A DNA stretch of 8,149 nt from an uncultured Collinsella sp. GTDB taxonomy: Bacteria; Actinomycetota; Coriobacteriia; Coriobacteriales; Coriobacteriaceae. This document shows positions 1 to 6,641 of the stretch, one piece after another. Where the stretch lies: positions 1-8,149 of the forward strand of contig URKT01000089.1 of the NCBI GenBank assembly GCA_900548495.1. The letters are read 5' to 3'. The notes under the pieces are model-generated. The model worked only from the letters and a program-made list of their open reading frames with translations. It was not told the DNA's origin and did not search any database. The stretch's first letter is position 1, and the number at the start of each line of letters is the position of its first letter. The position numbers and the translations under genes are program-made.

Positions 1-1
1 T

Positions 2-397
2 GCCGGCGCCGAGGGCGGCTGCCAAGCCGAGGTCGGAAGCGCCGCCGCCATGGCGGCCGCCGCGCTGGTACAGATGCTCGGCGGCATGCCCGAGCAGGCG
101 CTCGACGCCAGTTCCATCGCGCTGAGTAACCTGCTGGGCCTCGTTTGCGACCCCGTCGGTGGCCTCGTGGAGGTGCCCTGCCAAAACCGCAACGCCATCG
201 GCGTGGCAGCGGCCTTTAGCTCGGCACAACTCGCCCTCGCAGGCATTAAGAGCCTGGTGCCGTTTGACCAGATGGCACATGTCATGCTCTCGGTGGGCCA
301 CGCGTTGCCGGCCACGCTGCGCGAGACGGCAAAGGGTGGCATCGCACAGGCTCCGGCCGCACTTTCGGCCTGTGCAAAATGCGGTGTGTGCGGATAG
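2..397 (+). CDS. sdaA: L-serine dehydratase (iron-sulfur type), C-terminal 131 residues
   Basis: This is the 3' end of a [4Fe-4S] L-serine ammonia-lyase, which deaminates L-serine to pyruvate and ammonia in the cytoplasm. The gene starts before the window, and its frame is open from base 2. Visible hallmarks are GAEGGCQAEVG at fragment residues 2-12 and CDPVGGLVEVPCQNRNAIG at 49-67. Cysteines 7, 49 and 60 are spaced 42 and 11 apart, the spacing I recall for the cluster ligands C343, C385 and C396 of the Legionella enzyme. The protein ends in CAKCGVCG, with cysteine as the penultimate residue; in this family a C-terminal tail cysteine reaches into the active site and occupies the free iron. 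The fragment cannot show whether the alpha and beta parts are fused (single-chain form) or separate. The stop codon TAG at 395-397 is followed 18 nt later by a terminator hairpin, so this is the last gene of its transcript. Confidence 0.95.
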   Translation, partial: AGAEGGCQAEVGSAAAMAAAALVQMLGGMPEQALDASSIALSNLLGLVCDPVGGLVEVPCQNRNAIGVAAAFSSAQLALAGIKSLVPFDQMAHVMLSVGHALPATLRETAKGGIAQAPAALSACAKCGVCG

Positions 398-415
398 CGG
401 CAAAGAACGACTCAA

Positions 416-442
416 AGGTGGGACAAATATCCCACCTCTTTT
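416..442 (+). terminator. Intrinsic terminator after serine dehydratase
   Basis: AGGTGGGA (416-423) pairs perfectly over 8 bp with TCCCACCT (430-437) around a 6-nt loop CAAATA. CTTTT follows at 438-442. It starts 18 nt after the serine dehydratase stop codon. The stem, short loop and T run are the classic Rho-independent form. It separates the upstream transcript from the L,D-transpeptidase gene. Confidence 0.88.
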
Positions 443-483
443 GAATGCCACCGTTTCCGTACCACAAACAGCAGGGCAATCGC

Positions 484-489
484 TATAAT
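484..489 (+). promoter_or_regulatory. Putative -10 box for the L,D-transpeptidase gene
   Basis: A perfect consensus TATAAT lies between the upstream terminator and the gene. At the usual 17-18 bp spacing the -35 position reads ACCACA or TACCAC, which is a poor match to TTGACA. The box also lacks the TG of an extended -10. Initiation near 496 would leave a leader of about 50 nt. The position makes biological sense, but the evidence is one hexamer, and the 149-nt gap 398-546 shows no other regulatory motif. Confidence 0.5.
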
Positions 490-546
490 GCAAGCCCAGT
501 AAAAACACGATGAACCGCAAGGCGAAAATCGAAGGATATGCATACG

Positions 547-2280
547 ATGTCGCAAAACGATCGAACTCAACTGATTCCCGATCCGCAGCAGCCGAGCAGG
601 CACACCGGCGGCGTTCAGTCACCGCGTCCTATCGCGCCGAGCCACGGTCAGCAGCGTGGTGCGGCAAACGCTTCCCAACGCCCGAACCAACAGCGACAGC
701 AGCGTCAACAACGTCAGCAGCGCCAGGCAAACGGCAATGCGCCCAAGCAGACCCCCACGCACGCTCGAGGCGATCGCGGCCCCGCGCGCAAGTCCGCCGG
801 CAACAATAAATCGGGCAAAAAGACGACGCTCTTTGTCGTCCTGGGTCTTATCGTCATTGTCTATATCGTAGGCGTCGTAGCGTTTTCGCAGCTAGCCTAC
901 CCCAACACCACCATCGCCGGCGTGGATGTCTCGTTCTCCAACGCCACGTCTGCCGCCACCAAGGTCAACTCCGCGTGGAAGCACTATAAGCTCGCCGTGA
1001 CAGGCGATGACTTTAGCTGGACCTATCAGCCCGAGTCCGATGAACCCATCGTCGACGGTGAAGCTGCAGCAAAAGAGATTATCAGCCACAACGAAGCCTT
1101 TGTATGGCCGGTCCGCCTTGTGGAATCCTTAAGTGGCAAGACCAAAACAACCGCTACCTCCAACGAAGTCGATCTTGATCAAGGCGTCGACCTGTCCATG
1201 CTCTCCGACACCTTTGACCAAAAGAAGTTTGAGAAGGATCTGGGCGCCGCCATCGACGAGTTTAACGAGGGGCGTTCGGGCACGTTCGAGGCCAATAGCT
1301 CCTATGACGAGCAAGCGGGCAAGTTTACCGTCGAGAAGGCACGCTCCAACGAAAAACTCAACCGCGAGCATGTCATTAAGTATGCCGAGCTCGAGCTTGC
1401 CTCGCTGGCCGAGACCGTAGATCTTTCGAAGCTCGGCAACGATGCCTATGAGCCGCTCAATGGAACGCTGACAGATGATCAGATTCAGGCCGCATGCGAT
1501 GCCGCCAACAACTTCCTGGGCGTCAACGTGACCCTCAAGCTCAACGGCGAGGATGCCGGCAAGGTTGATGGCAGCTCCGTGTTGCAGTGGATCAGCTTTG
1601 CCGATCCGGCCAACCCCACGCTCGATACGTCGCAGATCAGCAGCTGGGCAGCCGAACTCGCCAACGGCTTTAATACCGTGGGCTCCACTCGTTGGTGGAC
1701 GCGCGCCGATGGCAAGCAGTGCGCCGTCGAAGGCGGCGACTTTGGTTGGTCCATCGACAGCAGCTCGCTCGCCAAGCAGGTCGAGGACGCCATTAACAAC
1801 AAGCAGACCGGCGAAATCGAGATCAAGTACTCCCAGAAGGCCGACACCTTTACCGCAAAGGGAGAGCCTGACTGGAAGGCATACATCGACGTCGATCTGT
1901 CCGAGCAGCACGCGCGCTACTACGACGAGAGCGGCAATATCGTGTGGGAGGCCAACTTTATTTCCGGCAAACCAGGCGAAGACGCCACCCCCGAGGGCGT
2001 GTGGCAGATCAACAGCAACGACGGCGGCAGCACCCTGATCGGAGCCAAGGACCCCGAGACCGGTAAGCCCAAATATGAGAGCCCGGTGAGCTACTGGATG
2101 CCGTTTGAGGGCAACATGATCGGCTTCCACGATGCCACCTGGCAAAACGACAAGAGCTTCGATAATGCCGAGTCGTACAAGTGGTGCGGCAGCCACGGCT
2201 GCATCAACCTGCGCCTGGCCGACGCCAAGGCACTTCACGACTGCATCAAAGTCGGCCTGTGCGTGGTTGTCCACTCGTAG
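547..2280 (+). CDS. Membrane-anchored L,D-transpeptidase (YkuD) with peptidoglycan-binding-like region
   Basis: This 577-residue enzyme is predicted to form 3-3 peptidoglycan cross-links, or attach partners to the wall, outside the membrane. A cytoplasmic tail of about 92 residues, rich in Gln, Arg and Pro with a QQR repeat, precedes one membrane helix (about 93-113). The extracellular region (about 150-440) resembles the PG_binding_4 domains found before YkuD in Gram-positive L,D-transpeptidases. The YkuD domain spans about 446-577. It carries GFHD (His528) and SHGCINL (549-555), giving nucleophile Cys552 and His550; the gap from His528 to Ser549 is slightly longer than the usual 14-17 residues. 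I chose the ATG at 547 because GAAGGA (531-536) lies 10 nt upstream. An in-frame ATG at 538 would leave only 1 nt and add three residues. The gene is probably monocistronic. Family membership is secure; the exact physiological product is not. Confidence 0.93.
   Translation: MSQNDRTQLIPDPQQPSRHTGGVQSPRPIAPSHGQQRGAANASQRPNQQRQQRQQRQQRQANGNAPKQTPTHARGDRGPARKSAGNNKSGKKTTLFVVLGLIVIVYIVGVVAFSQLAYPNTTIAGVDVSFSNATSAATKVNSAWKHYKLAVTGDDFSWTYQPESDEPIVDGEAAAKEIISHNEAFVWPVRLVESLSGKTKTTATSNEVDLDQGVDLSMLSDTFDQKKFEKDLGAAIDEFNEGRSGTFEANSSYDEQAGKFTVEKARSNEKLNREHVIKYAELELASLAETVDLSKLGNDAYEPLNGTLTDDQIQAACDAANNFLGVNVTLKLNGEDAGKVDGSSVLQWISFADPANPTLDTSQISSWAAELANGFNTVGSTRWWTRADGKQCAVEGGDFGWSIDSSSLAKQVEDAINNKQTGEIEIKYSQKADTFTAKGEPDWKAYIDVDLSEQHARYYDESGNIVWEANFISGKPGEDATPEGVWQINSNDGGSTLIGAKDPETGKPKYESPVSYWMPFEGNMIGFHDATWQNDKSFDNAESYKWCGSHGCINLRLADAKALHDCIKVGLCVVVHS
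688..723 (+). repeat. In-frame QQR codon repeat, four copies of 9 nt
   Basis: Four consecutive 9-nt units of the form CARCARCGN encode Gln-Gln-Arg four times in the cytoplasmic tail of the L,D-transpeptidase, followed by another Gln codon. The synonymous third positions differ between units, so the peptide repeat is better kept than the DNA repeat. The tract is basic and low in complexity, so it is probably disordered. No known function can be assigned. Confidence 0.75.
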
Positions 2281-2348
2281 TGCAACGCGCGCATTCCTAC
2301 AACGTGGAACCGCTGCGACCAATCTAACAGTTCCGAAAGAAACCGTCC

Positions 2349-2378
2349 TATGCGCCCGCCCCAACCGGTGGGCGCATA
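2349..2378. promoter_or_regulatory. 12-bp inverted repeat upstream of exporter operon (candidate operator or hairpin)
   Basis: TATGCGCCCGCC (2349-2360) and GGTGGGCGCATA (2367-2378) are inverted copies with one mismatch (G-U in RNA), separated by CCAACC. The last two bases of the right arm are the first two of a TATAAT box, and the repeat fills the region where a -35 element and spacer would lie. A dyad here would suit a repressor or activator controlling the exporter. No regulator gene is in the window. Alternatively, the RNA hairpin could weakly terminate the L,D-transpeptidase transcript, but it is followed by ATAATTATCG rather than a T run. The remainder of the 132-nt gap shows nothing else convincing. 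Confidence 0.55.
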
Positions 2379-2382
2379 TAAT
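2377..2382 (+). promoter_or_regulatory. Putative -10 box for the MacAB-like operon
   Basis: A perfect TATAAT overlaps the right arm of the inverted repeat by two bases. No recognisable -35 hexamer exists at 16-19 bp spacing, because that stretch is GC-rich repeat arm. This would fit a promoter that needs an activator or is silenced by a repressor. Initiation near 2389 would give a leader of roughly 24 nt ending in the strong ribosome binding site at 2401-2407. Confidence 0.5.
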
Positions 2383-2400
2383 TATCGAGATTCTTTCTAT

Positions 2401-2407
2401 AAAGGAG
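2401..2407 (+). promoter_or_regulatory. Ribosome binding site deciding the adaptor start
   Basis: AAAGGAG lies 5 nt before the ATG at 2413. The frame is open upstream to 2350, but an earlier start would place coding sequence through the inverted repeat and -10 box and would lack such a site. This therefore fixes the start at 2413. Confidence 0.85.
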
Positions 2408-2412
2408 ACGCT

Positions 2413-3849
2413 ATGCCGAATGTCCCCACGATCACCCCGGGCCCGGATGATACCGAGCACACGCCCGAAGATGTCACCGAAACGATTCCTCTGATTACAG
2501 ACGTACATGCCGATAAGCAGAACGGACGCGCGAACGATGCGACCGAGATTTCCGATGAAGAGGCATATGCCAAGCTCAAGGCAAAACGTGCCGAACGTCG
2601 ACGCAAAAAGCTGATTCGACGCGGTATTGCCGTCGGTGTCGTAGGTGCCATCGCGCTCATTGCCATTGTCGCAACCCTGGTTATCAATGCGCAGCCTCAG
2701 AGCGCTAGCGGGCCTGTGACCGACATGGTGACCGAGGGCACGTTTACCACAACAGTCGAGGCGAAAGGCCAGCTCAAACCCATTTCGTCCTCAGTGGTCT
2801 CCCCTTCTGTCGACGGCACGGTCGATTCGATCAACGTACAGGCAGGCCAATCCGTTAACGAGGGCGACGTGCTTATGACCATTAAAAACGACGAGCTCGA
2901 TCGCAACGTTGCCGAGGCGCAGCGTGCAGTTGCTGCCGCTCAAGAAGACCTCGCCAACGCGCAGAAAGCCGCAGCTGCTGCGCAGGCCACCCCAACGACG
3001 GACGTCGATGGAGGTTCCGCAGCGGCTGGCATCACCGCCGCATCAGCGGACACAAACGCCGTATCGGCCGCGCAGCGCAGCCTCGCATCAGCCCAGGCAA
3101 ACCTCGACCAGGCGAACGCCAAGGCCTCCAGTCGCACGGTCACGGCCCCGAGCTCGGGTAACATCGTGGAGCTCAATGCCAAAGTGGGCGCCACGGTTAC
3201 AGGCGGCATGATCATGGGCGAAAGCGATACGAGCGGCGGCAAGCAGTGCATGCAGATCGCCGACCTATCCAAGATGAAAGTGACCGTGCAGGTGGGCGAA
3301 AAGGACATCGCCAAGATCGCCGTTGGGCAGAGCGCCAACGTCACGTATCCCGCGTTTCCCGATATCGTGAGCCAGGGCACCGTCACGGCTATCGCGTCGG
3401 TGGCAAACTCCGACGCCGCCAACGGTGGCGGCGGCAGCGTAACCTTTAACGTCGACATTCTCATCGAGGCGCCCGACGCGCGCCTGAAACCGGGCATGAC
3501 GGCCGAGGTATCGGTGGTGACCGAGCAGCTCGACGACGTGGTGATGGTGCCGACGATGGCGCTCATGACCGAAGACGGCGAACACTATTACGTCAACGTG
3601 GCGACTGATGACGAGGGCAAGCAAACCCGTCGCGTGAAGGTGACCGTCGTGACGCAAAACGACAACGAAGCCGTAGTCGGCAAGACACAGGTCAAGCGCG
3701 ACGACCAGGGCAACGAGATCAACCCCAACGTGCCGGTTACCAAGCTGCGCGATGGCGACACCCTCGTCATGGACACCGGAGCGGACGCAACGGCTGACGG
3801 CGGCTACGGCGCGGATTCGGGCAGTATGTCTGCCGACGAGGGCATGTAA
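2413..3849 (+). CDS. MacA/HlyD-like efflux adaptor protein
   Basis: This 478-residue protein is the membrane-fusion-type adaptor of an ABC export system. It has an acidic then basic cytoplasmic tail of about 70 residues, one membrane helix (about 71-92) and an extracellular body. Two half-lipoyl segments can be seen: SPSVDGTVDSINVQAGQSV (about 130-148) and TAPSSGNIVELNAKVGATV (about 244-262). They flank an Ala/Gln-rich coiled-coil hairpin (about 162-238) interrupted by a Gly/Thr-rich loop. A beta-barrel (about 286-370) and a membrane-proximal domain (about 371-455) follow. The last 23 residues are Gly, Asp and Ser rich. The hairpin is short, as expected for a single-membrane bacterium with no TolC-like channel. 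The stop overlaps the ATPase start in TAATG. In such operons the adaptor is thought to assist substrate capture or hand-over by the permease. The substrate cannot be read from sequence. Confidence 0.9.
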   Translation: MPNVPTITPGPDDTEHTPEDVTETIPLITDVHADKQNGRANDATEISDEEAYAKLKAKRAERRRKKLIRRGIAVGVVGAIALIAIVATLVINAQPQSASGPVTDMVTEGTFTTTVEAKGQLKPISSSVVSPSVDGTVDSINVQAGQSVNEGDVLMTIKNDELDRNVAEAQRAVAAAQEDLANAQKAAAAAQATPTTDVDGGSAAAGITAASADTNAVSAAQRSLASAQANLDQANAKASSRTVTAPSSGNIVELNAKVGATVTGGMIMGESDTSGGKQCMQIADLSKMKVTVQVGEKDIAKIAVGQSANVTYPAFPDIVSQGTVTAIASVANSDAANGGGGSVTFNVDILIEAPDARLKPGMTAEVSVVTEQLDDVVMVPTMALMTEDGEHYYVNVATDDEGKQTRRVKVTVVTQNDNEAVVGKTQVKRDDQGNEINPNVPVTKLRDGDTLVMDTGADATADGGYGADSGSMSADEGM

Positions 3850-4622
3850 TGCGTCCCGTTATCGACATCCGCAACGTGCACCGCATCTTTGAGAGCGAGG
3901 CGGGGTGCGCCCACATCCTGCACAACGTGAGCCTGGCGGTAAATCCCGGCGAATTCGTCGCTATCACTGGCCCTTCGGGCTCGGGCAAATCAACCCTCAT
4001 GAACATCCTAGGCTGTCTGGATAAGCCGACGGCGGGCGACTACTACCTGCAAGGGCTCAACGTGGCCGAGCTCGATGATGACGAGCTCACCGAAGTTCGC
4101 GCCCTGAGCATTGGCTTTGTCTTTCAGAGCTTCAACCTGCTGCCGCGCCTGTCGGTTATCGAAAACGTGATGCTGCCGCTGGCCTACACCAATGTGCCCC
4201 GTAGCCAGCGCGAAATGCGCGCCGTGCACGCGCTGCAGGCTGTCACGCTACCGGTCGACCACTGGGACCACCGCATATCCGAGCTCTCGGGCGGCCAGAT
4301 GCAGCGCGTCGCCATCGCGCGCGCCCTTGTCAATGACCCGCCCATTATCCTGGCCGATGAGCCAACGGGAAACCTGGACTCCGCGACCGGAGCGCTTGTG
4401 ATGGAGACCTTCCATAAGCTCCAGAAGCGCGGCAAAACCATCGTGCTTATCACACACGACCCCGGCATCGCCGCCGAGGCCGACCGTGCCGTGACCATCC
4501 GCGACGGTCGCATTCACGACGGCGCGTATATTCCACATGCACCGCGAACCCTGCGCAGCGCCGTAGATAGCCTGCCCATGATTTCCGCCTCCGCCAACCC
4601 GCCGAAAGGAGAGATGGCATGA
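3849..4622 (+). CDS. ABC transporter ATP-binding protein, MacB/LolD type
   Basis: This 257-residue cytoplasmic ATPase powers the neighbouring FtsX-type permease. Every catalytic motif is intact: Walker [10 protein letters not shown] (41-49), Q-loop Gln93 in [10 protein letters not shown], signature LSGGQ (146-150), Walker B IILADE (166-171) followed by PTGNLD, and switch His203 in [21 protein letters not shown] is typical of the MacB/LolD/FtsE-like branch. The roughly 35 residues after the core (from about 222) are not part of the conserved domain. GAGGG (3838-3842) sits 6 nt before the ATG, which overlaps the adaptor stop by one base. The gene's stop overlaps the permease start in ATGA. ATPase and permease are separate chains, unlike Gram-negative MacB, where they are fused. 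Family assignment is very secure; the exported compound is unknown. Confidence 0.97.
   Translation: MRPVIDIRNVHRIFESEAGCAHILHNVSLAVNPGEFVAITGPSGSGKSTLMNILGCLDKPTAGDYYLQGLNVAELDDDELTEVRALSIGFVFQSFNLLPRLSVIENVMLPLAYTNVPRSQREMRAVHALQAVTLPVDHWDHRISELSGGQMQRVAIARALVNDPPIILADEPTGNLDSATGALVMETFHKLQKRGKTIVLITHDPGIAAEADRAVTIRDGRIHDGAYIPHAPRTLRSAVDSLPMISASANPPKGEMA
4605..4611 (+). promoter_or_regulatory. Ribosome binding site of the permease gene
   Basis: AAAGGAG lies inside the end of the ATPase gene, 7 nt before the permease ATG at 4619. With the ATGA stop-start overlap, it supports both independent loading and translational coupling of the last two operon genes. Confidence 0.8.
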
Positions 4623-5833
4623 GCGCCCGCGATCTCATCCAGGAAGCCCTTCACTCGCTCGAGGCCAACAAGGGGCGCAGCCTGCTCACCATCCTGGGCA
4701 TTGTCATCGGCATCGCCTCGGTTATCGCCATGACTTCGCTCATCGGCGGTATCCAAAACAGCCTGGTCAACAGTCTGGGCCTCAATGCGGCACGCATGGT
4801 GCAAATCTATTCGTCGCAAGAACTCACCGAGTCGGACATCGAGAAGCTTCAAAAACTGGTGCCGCAGATAGAGCAGATCGGCATTGTCGACAGCGCGTAT
4901 ACCGAGTACAAGACCGGCGATAAAAGCTATACCGTCATGGCACAGGGTGTCGATAGCAACATGCTCGACGCCGTGGGGGCCAGCAAGCTCGTTGCGGGGC
5001 GCACCTATTCCCAGGCCGAGTCCCAATCAGGCTCGCGCGTGGCGCTCATCAGCCGCGGCGGCGCCGATCAGCTTTACGGCAACGAACAGGATGCGCTGGG
5101 GAAAACCATCAAGGTGTCCAACGGCGAGGTGCAGATTGTAGGCGTGATTGATGGCGGCAGCGACTCCATGGGCTCGCTTACGCTGTATATGCCACGCGAA
5201 ACCATCTCCGAGTTGTTTGGCGACGAGAATCCTTCATTCCCCAGTGTGACGGCACTTGCCGCCGAGGGCACGGACATGGATGAGCTTTGTAAGACCATCG
5301 AGTCCAAGGTGCGAGCGATGAAGGGCATCGAGGAGGAGGATGAGTACGACAGTGTATCGGCGACATCCATGAAAAGCGCCATCGATGCACTCAACTCCTT
5401 TATGGGCGCGTTCTCGCTCATCATGGGTGCTGTCGCCAGCATCTCGCTGCTTGTCGGCGGTATCGGCATTATGAATATGATGCTCACCAACGTGACTGAG
5501 CGCATCCGCGAGATCGGTATTCGCCGTGCCCTCGGCGCCAGTCGTCGCGATATCACCGCGCAGTTTTTGGCCGAGTCCTCGGCACTGTGCGTCACCGGTG
5601 GCCTGCTGGGTGTCCTGATTGGCTATCTGCTGGCCTGGGGCCTCGCGATGTTTGCCGCAGGATCAGGGGTTCTCAGCGAGCTCGGTGCCAGCGGGCAAAT
5701 CACGCCGAGCTTTTCAATCGCCACGGTACTGCTGGCCTTCGCCGTCTCCGTCGGCATCGGCGTAATCTTTGGCTTCTACCCCGCTCGCCGCGCGGCAAAG
5801 CTCAATCCGGTGGAGTGCCTACGCTACCAGTAA
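4619..5833 (+). CDS. ABC transporter permease, MacB/FtsX family
   Basis: This 404-residue membrane subunit has the MacB topology of one N-terminal helix (about 21-43), a large extracytoplasmic domain (about 44-262, MacB_PCD-like) and three C-terminal helices (about 263-287, 322-346 and 366-388). Diagnostic segments are NKGRSLLTILGIVIGIASVI (17-36), GGIGIMNMMLTNVTERIREI (280-299) running into GIRRALGASRRDI (300-312), and the C-terminal FGFYPARRAAKLNPVECLRY (384-403). The ERIREIGIRRALGA stretch is the FtsX-domain hallmark on the cytoplasmic side. MacB-type pumps act by mechanotransmission: ATP-driven dimer motions at the membrane move the external domain. Export of a peptide, lipid or antimicrobial compound is the family expectation; no substrate is visible. 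It is the last gene of the operon, and no terminator can be seen in the 34 nt before the converging cobalamin gene. Confidence 0.96.
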   Translation: MSARDLIQEALHSLEANKGRSLLTILGIVIGIASVIAMTSLIGGIQNSLVNSLGLNAARMVQIYSSQELTESDIEKLQKLVPQIEQIGIVDSAYTEYKTGDKSYTVMAQGVDSNMLDAVGASKLVAGRTYSQAESQSGSRVALISRGGADQLYGNEQDALGKTIKVSNGEVQIVGVIDGGSDSMGSLTLYMPRETISELFGDENPSFPSVTALAAEGTDMDELCKTIESKVRAMKGIEEEDEYDSVSATSMKSAIDALNSFMGAFSLIMGAVASISLLVGGIGIMNMMLTNVTERIREIGIRRALGASRRDITAQFLAESSALCVTGGLLGVLIGYLLAWGLAMFAAGSGVLSELGASGQITPSFSIATVLLAFAVSVGIGVIFGFYPARRAAKLNPVECLRYQ

Positions 5834-5867
5834 GCCACCACCAACAAGTTGCGGTGAATTAGAGCGC
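5834..5867. other. Convergent intergenic gap and composition boundary
   Basis: These 34 nt separate two gene blocks that point at each other. I see no stem-loop with a T run on either strand and no direct repeat, tRNA end or transposon remnant. Sampled lines to the left run about 50-62% GC; sampled lines to the right run about 72-77%. The boundary is sharp at the resolution of a few hundred bases. Confidence 0.6.
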
Positions 5868-6641
5868 CTAGCGCGCGAACTCCAGTAAGAGCGCGTCTTC
5901 CACTTCCCGAAGCGAAAGGGCTCCGCCTCCCTCGGCGGGACGGGCGACCACAATACAGCGCGCTCCCACGCCGCGCGCGGAGGCGATCTTCTCGGCCGTG
6001 CCGCCTACGGTTCCCGAGTCCTTGGTCACAAGCCACTGGGCGCCCACCTGCCGAAGCATCGCCTCGTTGAGCTCGCGGGTGAAGGGCCCCTGCATGCCGA
6101 TGACGTGCGACGGCGAAAACCCCGCGTCGATGCACTTCGTTATAGCACCGGGCAGCGGGAGCACACGCACGAAGAAGCGCTCCGCGAAATCGGCGACGCG
6201 CGTGTAGGGAGCAAGCTCCTTGCTCCCCGTCGTGAGAAGCGCGCGACCCGGGTTCTCGGAGAGAAAGCGCGCCGCGCAGGCGATCGACGCGACCGGCACG
6301 ACGCCTTTGGGCAGCGCCTCGGCCGGGCGCGCAAGGCGCAGGCATCGTGCACCCACGGCGAGCGAAGCGGCCCGGATGTTGCCGCTTGCGAGCGTGGCGA
6401 AGGGGTGCGTGGCATCGACGACGATGCACGCGCCGGAAAGCTCGCGCTCCATGTCGGCCTCGTCGAGCCTGCCCGCATGCACCTCGATGCCCGGAAGCTG
6501 GCCCAAAAGCTCGCCTCCGTACTCGGTTGCCGCGTAGGCACGGGCGGGGATGCCCGCCCCGCTCGCCCATTCGCACAGAAGGCGGCCCTCGGTGGTGCCG
6601 GCGAAGATGCGCAGCGCCGGCGCGGATGCGGGCACCGTCAC
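5868..6641 (-). CDS. cbiJ: Precorrin-6A (cobalt-precorrin-6A) reductase
   Basis: This 257-residue enzyme is the CobK/CbiJ reductase, which uses NAD(P)H to reduce the precorrin-6A macrocycle, or its cobalt form in the anaerobic route. Family motifs appear in order: IFAGTTEGRLL (12-22), DATHPFA (76-82), TTGSKEL (137-143), GMQGPFTRELNEA (182-194) and TKDSGTVGGTAEKI (206-219). The length matches the usual 250 or so. The start is GTG at 6641-6639, and its GTGA overlaps the stop of the upstream methylmutase gene by 4 nt, which favours translational coupling. The preceding ribosome binding site is weak (AGGCGG-like). It is the last visible gene of the operon, ending 34 nt from the converging permease gene. 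The third codon positions are nearly all G or C. The name cbiJ rather than cobK is a guess, because the window does not show whether the pathway is aerobic or anaerobic. Confidence 0.94.
   Translation of the reverse strand: MTVPASAPALRIFAGTTEGRLLCEWASGAGIPARAYAATEYGGELLGQLPGIEVHAGRLDEADMERELSGACIVVDATHPFATLASGNIRAASLAVGARCLRLARPAEALPKGVVPVASIACAARFLSENPGRALLTTGSKELAPYTRVADFAERFFVRVLPLPGAITKCIDAGFSPSHVIGMQGPFTRELNEAMLRQVGAQWLVTKDSGTVGGTAEKIASARGVGARCIVVARPAEGGGALSLREVEDALLLEFAR

Noticed and set aside
2306..2334. GGAAC ... GTTCC as a terminator after the L,D-transpeptidase gene
   Set aside because: It has only a 5-bp stem with a loop of about 19 nt and no T run after it.
2352..2382. MerR-type promoter with the dyad between -35 and -10
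   Set aside because: No -35-like hexamer occurs 19-20 bp upstream of TATAAT, and the left arm itself occupies that position.
2350..2412. Upstream extension of the adaptor gene to 2350
   Set aside because: It would begin at a non-ATG-supported site inside the inverted repeat, translate across the -10 box and ignore the strong AAAGGAG placed 5 nt before the ATG at 2413.
1129..2508. A 459-codon open frame on the minus strand, opposite the L,D-transpeptidase gene
   Set aside because: It lies antisense to a gene with intact catalytic motifs, has no recognisable domain, runs across the intergenic gap into the adaptor gene and shows the Val/Ala/Gly/Leu-rich make-up of a mirror frame in GC-rich DNA.
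5834..5880. Possible bidirectional terminator between permease and cbiJ (CACC/GGTG and GCGC pairs)
   Set aside because: The stems are 4 bp or self-complementary GCGC with a 3-nt loop, and there is no T run on either strand.
5824..6576. A 250-codon minus-strand frame over cbiJ in another phase
   Set aside because: It is Arg/Ala/Gly-rich low-complexity translation without motifs, whereas the competing frame contains all CobK/CbiJ blocks.
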